A stretch of DNA of 10,171 nucleotides from contig CAMLRJ010000080.1 in NCBI GenBank assembly GCA_946482345.1, forward strand, positions 1 through 10,171, written 5' to 3'. This document shows positions 7,631 to 10,171 of this stretch, piece by piece. How positions within the stretch are numbered: position 1 is the first letter of the stretch; the number at the start of each line of letters is the position of its first letter. The notes beneath the pieces are model-generated. The model ran no database searches. It was not told the origin of the DNA and worked only from the letters and a program-made list of their open reading frames with translations. The stretch comes from an uncultured Cellvibrio sp. GTDB taxonomy: Bacteria > Pseudomonadota > Gammaproteobacteria > Pseudomonadales > Cellvibrionaceae. Both the position numbers and the translations under genes were made by a program.

Positions 7631-8294
7631 TTAAAAACGACGAAACTTGTTTTCGGATCGAAACAAATCCTGGGGAATATAAACATTACCTGAAAGCACT
7701 TTTTTTATTGCATTGATCATTTCCTGGCGTGAAGTTGCTTTGGGAATAAAACCCAGTGCTCCTGAATTAATGACTTCCAATACTTTTTTCTGATCAACCA
7801 CACCTGACATCACTACCACTGGCAGCTGCGGATAAGATTGGCGCAACTCTTTCAACATCGGCCACCAGTTCACGCAGCACTCCGCACATAGCTTCGCGAA
7901 TTAATAGATGATCATCCAACAAAATAATATTCAAGTTACCTTGTATTTCTGACTGCTGATGTGAACTGTAGGGATAAGTTTTCACTGTCGGAGTAAATCG
8001 ATAACCCTTTCCCGATAAAGTTACAATCTTGTCGTTGCCCAATACTTTTCTCAACATGGAAATATGCACATGCAAATTATTTTCTTCCACAACAACATTG
8101 GGCCAAAGTGTGGCAAATATAGATTCTTTGGTGACCAGTTTACCGGCGTTATGTACCAACAGAGTCAAGAGATCAAGCGTTCTGGAACCTAATGCCAGAT
8201 CTTCATCAAGATGGAGCAATCTGCCTTCTTTGGGTTGGAGTTCGTAATCATCAAATCGATAAATAAAATCGTGCATATTCATGCTGTAACCCAT
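7631..8294 (-). pseudogene. Winged-helix/receiver response regulator, disrupted in the receiver
   Basis: Two reverse-strand frames together encode one broken regulator. The first frame (8294-7794, 166 residues) has an OmpR/CadC-type winged helix at about residues 8-103: LGSRTLDLLTLLV, VTKESIFATLWPNVVVEENNLHVHISMLRKVLG and the GKGYRF wing. It then begins a receiver, IILLDDHLLIREAM, with acidic Asp127/Asp128, and passes into out-of-family sequence after about residue 143. The second frame (read from about 7873 to 7631) carries the receiver's end: a helix-3 remnant NWWPMLKELRQ, then VVVMSG with the conserved Ser, GFIPK with the conserved Lys, and a NarL-like last helix. The middle, including the phospho-acceptor Asp, is absent. 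Probably about 35-40 codons were deleted out of frame. The truncated product could still bind DNA. The true start could be ATG 8294, 8282 or 8276. Convergent with the kinase gene, 11 bp apart. Confidence 0.85.
7861..7871 (-). other. Frameshift/deletion junction in the response regulator
   Basis: On the reverse strand GAACTGGTGGC is read as Glu-Leu-Val-Ala in the upstream frame and, one base shifted, as Asn-Trp-Trp-Pro in the downstream frame. Both readings fit plausible receiver sequence (end of helix 1, start of helix 3). The word could therefore be the merged remains of a short direct repeat through which the intervening DNA was lost. The frame change is directly visible; the mechanism is inference. 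Confidence 0.55.
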
Positions 8295-8373
8295 AATTGT
8301 TAATACACAGCAGTTAGATCAATAACTCTCATGGCCACTAGCCTAACCTCAAGCCGCAACAGGGTAAAGCATG

Positions 8374-8379
8374 TATAAT
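8374..8379 (+). promoter_or_regulatory. Consensus -10 box of ychF promoter
   Basis: TATAAT is a perfect -10 hexamer 43 bp before the ychF ATG, in the 128-bp gap between divergent genes. No hexamer 16-18 bp upstream resembles TTGACA, so the promoter may need an activator or rely on the strong -10. It would give ychF its own transcript independent of pth. No clear promoter for the reverse-strand regulator was found in the same gap. Confidence 0.45.
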
Positions 8380-8422
8380 CGCGGCCTGCAAAATTCAACA
8401 CCTCATTATCTGGATTACACCT

Positions 8423-9514
8423 ATGGGCTTCAATTGTGGCATTGTCGGTTTGCCTAACGTTGGCAAATCAACTCTTTTTAATGCGTTGACCAACGCCGGT
8501 ATCAGCGCTGAAAACTTTCCTTTCTGCACCATTGAACCGAACGCTGGAATTGTTGCGGTACCGGACCCTCGCCAGGACAAACTAGCTGAGCTGGTCAAAC
8601 CCGAACGCATAGTCCCCACTACTATGGAATTCATCGATATTGCCGGTATTGTGGCGGGGGCATCCAAAGGTGAAGGTCTGGGCAATAAGTTCCTCGCTAA
8701 TATTCGCGAAACGGATGCCATCGCCCATGTGGTACGTTGTTTTGATGATGACAATGTGATTCACGTTGCCAACAAGGTAAACCCGGCTGCAGACATAGAA
8801 GTCATCAATACAGAACTGGCACTGGCTGATCTGGATGCAGTTGAAAAAGCACTGAATCGTTTTGCCAAATCTGCAAAAGGCGGTGACAAACACGCTCTTG
8901 CTATGAAAGCACTGCTGGAAAAAATCCAGCCTCACTTGAATGAAGCAAAACCATTGCGCTCGTTTAATCTGGATAAAGACGAAGTGGCAATGCTGAAAGA
9001 AATTAATTTGCTCACACTCAAACCCACCATGTATATCGCCAACGTGTCAGAAAATGGTTTTGAAAATAATCCGCATCTCGATACAGTCAGAAAGATTGCA
9101 GCCGAAGAAAAATCCATCGTGGTGCCAATCTGCAACAAACTGGAAGCCGATATCGCCGAATTGGATGGCGATGATAAAAAAGAATTTCTCGCCGAAATGG
9201 GCATGGAAGAACCTGGATTAAATCGCGTGATTCGCGCCGGTTACCAATTATTAGGCTTGCAAACTTATTTCACCGCAGGCGTAAAAGAAGTACGTGCATG
9301 GACAATTCCAATCGGCGCCACTGCACCACAAGCCGCCGGTGTCATTCACACTGATTTCGAAAAAGGGTTTATCCGCGCTGAAACCATTGCCTATGAAGAC
9401 TTCATCCAATACAAAGGTGAACAAGGCGCAAAAAATGCGGGTAAGTCTCGTAAAGAAGGTAAGGAATATATTGTTCAGGATGGGGACGTGATGCACTTTT
9501 TGTTTAATGTGTAA
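8423..9514 (+). CDS. ychF: Obg-family redox-regulated ATPase YchF
   Basis: A universally conserved P-loop protein of the OLA1/YchF subfamily, ribosome-associated and linked to stress responses, that prefers ATP over GTP. At 363 residues it matches E. coli YchF along its whole length. Visible motifs are the P-loop GLPNVGKST (9-17), the switch region with [11 protein letters not shown] (71-75) in place of DxxG, and NVSE (207-210). In most GTPases the last position is NKxD; this NxxE variant explains the ATP preference in the subfamily. A helical coiled-coil insert lies at about residues 123-190, and the C-terminal TGS domain includes [26 protein letters not shown] and [11 protein letters not shown]. 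The ATG at 8423 aligns with the family start; the Shine-Dalgarno is weak (TGGA). It is normally the neighbour of pth, from which it is separated here by the two-component genes. Confidence 0.98.
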   Translation: MGFNCGIVGLPNVGKSTLFNALTNAGISAENFPFCTIEPNAGIVAVPDPRQDKLAELVKPERIVPTTMEFIDIAGIVAGASKGEGLGNKFLANIRETDAIAHVVRCFDDDNVIHVANKVNPAADIEVINTELALADLDAVEKALNRFAKSAKGGDKHALAMKALLEKIQPHLNEAKPLRSFNLDKDEVAMLKEINLLTLKPTMYIANVSENGFENNPHLDTVRKIAAEEKSIVVPICNKLEADIAELDGDDKKEFLAEMGMEEPGLNRVIRAGYQLLGLQTYFTAGVKEVRAWTIPIGATAPQAAGVIHTDFEKGFIRAETIAYEDFIQYKGEQGAKNAGKSRKEGKEYIVQDGDVMHFLFNV

Positions 9515-9544
9515 CAAACAAATTTATGCAAAATAAAAATCAAT

Positions 9545-9570
9545 AAAAACCACCGCAAGGTGGTTTTTTT
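9545..9570 (+). terminator. Rho-independent terminator after ychF
   Basis: AAAAACCACC (9545-9554) pairs perfectly with GGTGGTTTTT (9559-9568) around a GCAA tetraloop of the GNRA type, followed by more T to 9570. It begins 30 bp after the ychF stop and closes the transcription unit. Confidence 0.93.
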
Positions 9571-9721
9571 ATTAATAAAGAATAGTAATGATTCCTAAAA
9601 ACTGACGCAAAAAACATATTTAAATAAATAAAAATATCATTGGCACCAAAAAATATAGAGGCCCGAAAAAATCTAGCGTAGCCTGCTTCGTCGCCGGTTA
9701 ATCTAATTCAAGGAATAATAT
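9571..9721 (+). other. AT-rich upstream region of the secreted-protein gene
   Basis: This 151-bp gap is very AT-rich up to about 9660, then becomes mixed (GCGTAGCCTGCTTCGTCGCCGG at about 9676-9697). No paired sigma-70 boxes stand out. TTGGCA at 9640-9645 has no -10 at normal spacing. A clear Shine-Dalgarno, AAGGAA (9710-9715), precedes the next ATG by 6 bp. Confidence 0.5.
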
Positions 9722-10171
9722 ATGAAACACTTTTTAGCCTTTAAACCCGCAATTGCTGTTAAATTTCTATTTCTGCTCTTCTCATATCTTTTTTGTTTTT
9801 CCTCTTATGCCGAAACCCTGGAAGTCTACGCTCAGAAATGTGATGCTGATATTGGCGTCACAGTTCCGGATTTCGATTGCGACACTGGCACTCTGGTGCC
9901 AACCACCAATCACGTTGGATCTTCTTGCGACAGACCCAATGTATTGAATGGCGCATGCGATCCTGGCAGTCGATTTCAAGTGCTGACGAACACAGCAGAT
10001 GCTTATGTAGTTGCCCATTGCCGTAAAAAAGGAATGGCTGCAGGTTTGTATGGTGATATTGCCGTGATTCAACACAATAAAAAAAATGGAGCAACCTGTT
10101 TTTATCAGGGAGCGCTTAATGGTTATTCTCATATTGGAAAAGTAAAAGCACCATCGAAAGGTGTGGGCAAT
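9722..10171 (+). CDS. Secreted cysteine-containing protein, family not recognised; cut by window edge
   Basis: The frame is open from ATG 9722 to the window end, giving 150 residues with no stop. The first 30 residues form a Sec-type signal peptide: Lys2, Lys8 and Lys14, a strongly hydrophobic stretch, and a likely cut after SSYA before Glu31. The mature part so far has six cysteines (40, 53, 69, 79, 100, 126), an even number compatible with disulfide bonds in the periplasm or outside the cell. Distinct segments are QKCDADIGVTVPDFDCDTGTL, CDRPNVLNGACDPGSRFQVL, AYVVAHCRKKG and LYGDIAVIQHNKKNGATCFYQGAL. The last two look strongly patterned, as in a conserved domain, but I cannot name it. No CxxCH heme motif is visible in this part. 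A good AAGGAA ribosome-binding site and independent position after the ychF terminator support a real gene. Confidence 0.85.
   Translation, partial: MKHFLAFKPAIAVKFLFLLFSYLFCFSSYAETLEVYAQKCDADIGVTVPDFDCDTGTLVPTTNHVGSSCDRPNVLNGACDPGSRFQVLTNTADAYVVAHCRKKGMAAGLYGDIAVIQHNKKNGATCFYQGALNGYSHIGKVKAPSKGVGN

Noticed and set aside
7631..7873. Separate small gene encoding 80 residues on the reverse strand
   Set aside because: It would start at a GTG inside the upstream frame, has no ribosome-binding site, and its content is just the second half of a receiver whose first half lies in the adjoining frame. It is best read as part of one broken gene.
9640..9658. Sigma-54-like TTGGCAC motif upstream of the secreted-protein gene
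   Set aside because: The -24-like half is present, but the required GC of the -12 element is missing at the correct spacing (TA is found there).
1..10171. CRISPR arrays, insertion sequences, integrase or phage genes
   Set aside because: No regularly spaced repeats, transposase-like coding sequence or terminal inverted repeats were seen on either strand. The tRNA-Gln 3' end shows no obvious duplicate in the window that would mark an integrated element.

Overview
The window is a stretch of chromosome from a gammaproteobacterium, moderately AT-rich. The core gene order is hemA (reverse), then lolB, ispE, tRNA-Gln, prs, rplY, pth and ychF (forward). This matches a block well known from Pseudomonas and relatives. 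Protein sequences and the long CTC-type L25 fit Pseudomonadales in the broad sense, perhaps a Cellvibrio-like lineage. That placement is inference from gene order and general resemblance only.

Left part (1-3489). The 5' portion of hemA (heme biosynthesis) reads leftwards and runs off the window. A 126-bp divergent promoter region separates it from a small DEDDh exonuclease of unknown role. Next come the outer-membrane lipoprotein receptor gene lolB, the isoprenoid kinase gene ispE overlapping lolB by 14 bp, and a tRNA-Gln(UUG) gene only 8 bp after ispE. A 109-bp leader then precedes prs.

Middle (3490-5828). prs makes PRPP, rplY encodes ribosomal protein L25 in its two-domain form, and pth recycles peptidyl-tRNA. 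A probable terminator separates prs from rplY. A very strong terminator with a UUCG-capped stem separates rplY from pth.

Accessory insert (5829-8422). In many gammaproteobacteria pth is followed directly by ychF. Here a two-component module sits between them. One part is a six-helix membrane hybrid histidine kinase with an intact C-terminal receiver. The other, facing it with an 11-bp gap, is a DNA-binding response regulator with the unusual order winged helix first, receiver second. That regulator is broken: the centre of its receiver, including the phospho-accepting aspartate, is missing and the reading frame shifts at the junction. This is the most notable observation in the window.

Right part (8423-10171). 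ychF encodes an Obg-family ATPase and ends in a good hairpin terminator. A 151-bp AT-rich gap follows, then the start of a secreted cysteine-containing protein that I do not recognise, cut by the window edge. I saw no insertion sequence, CRISPR array, phage gene or integration site. The window is mostly housekeeping, with small lineage-specific additions.
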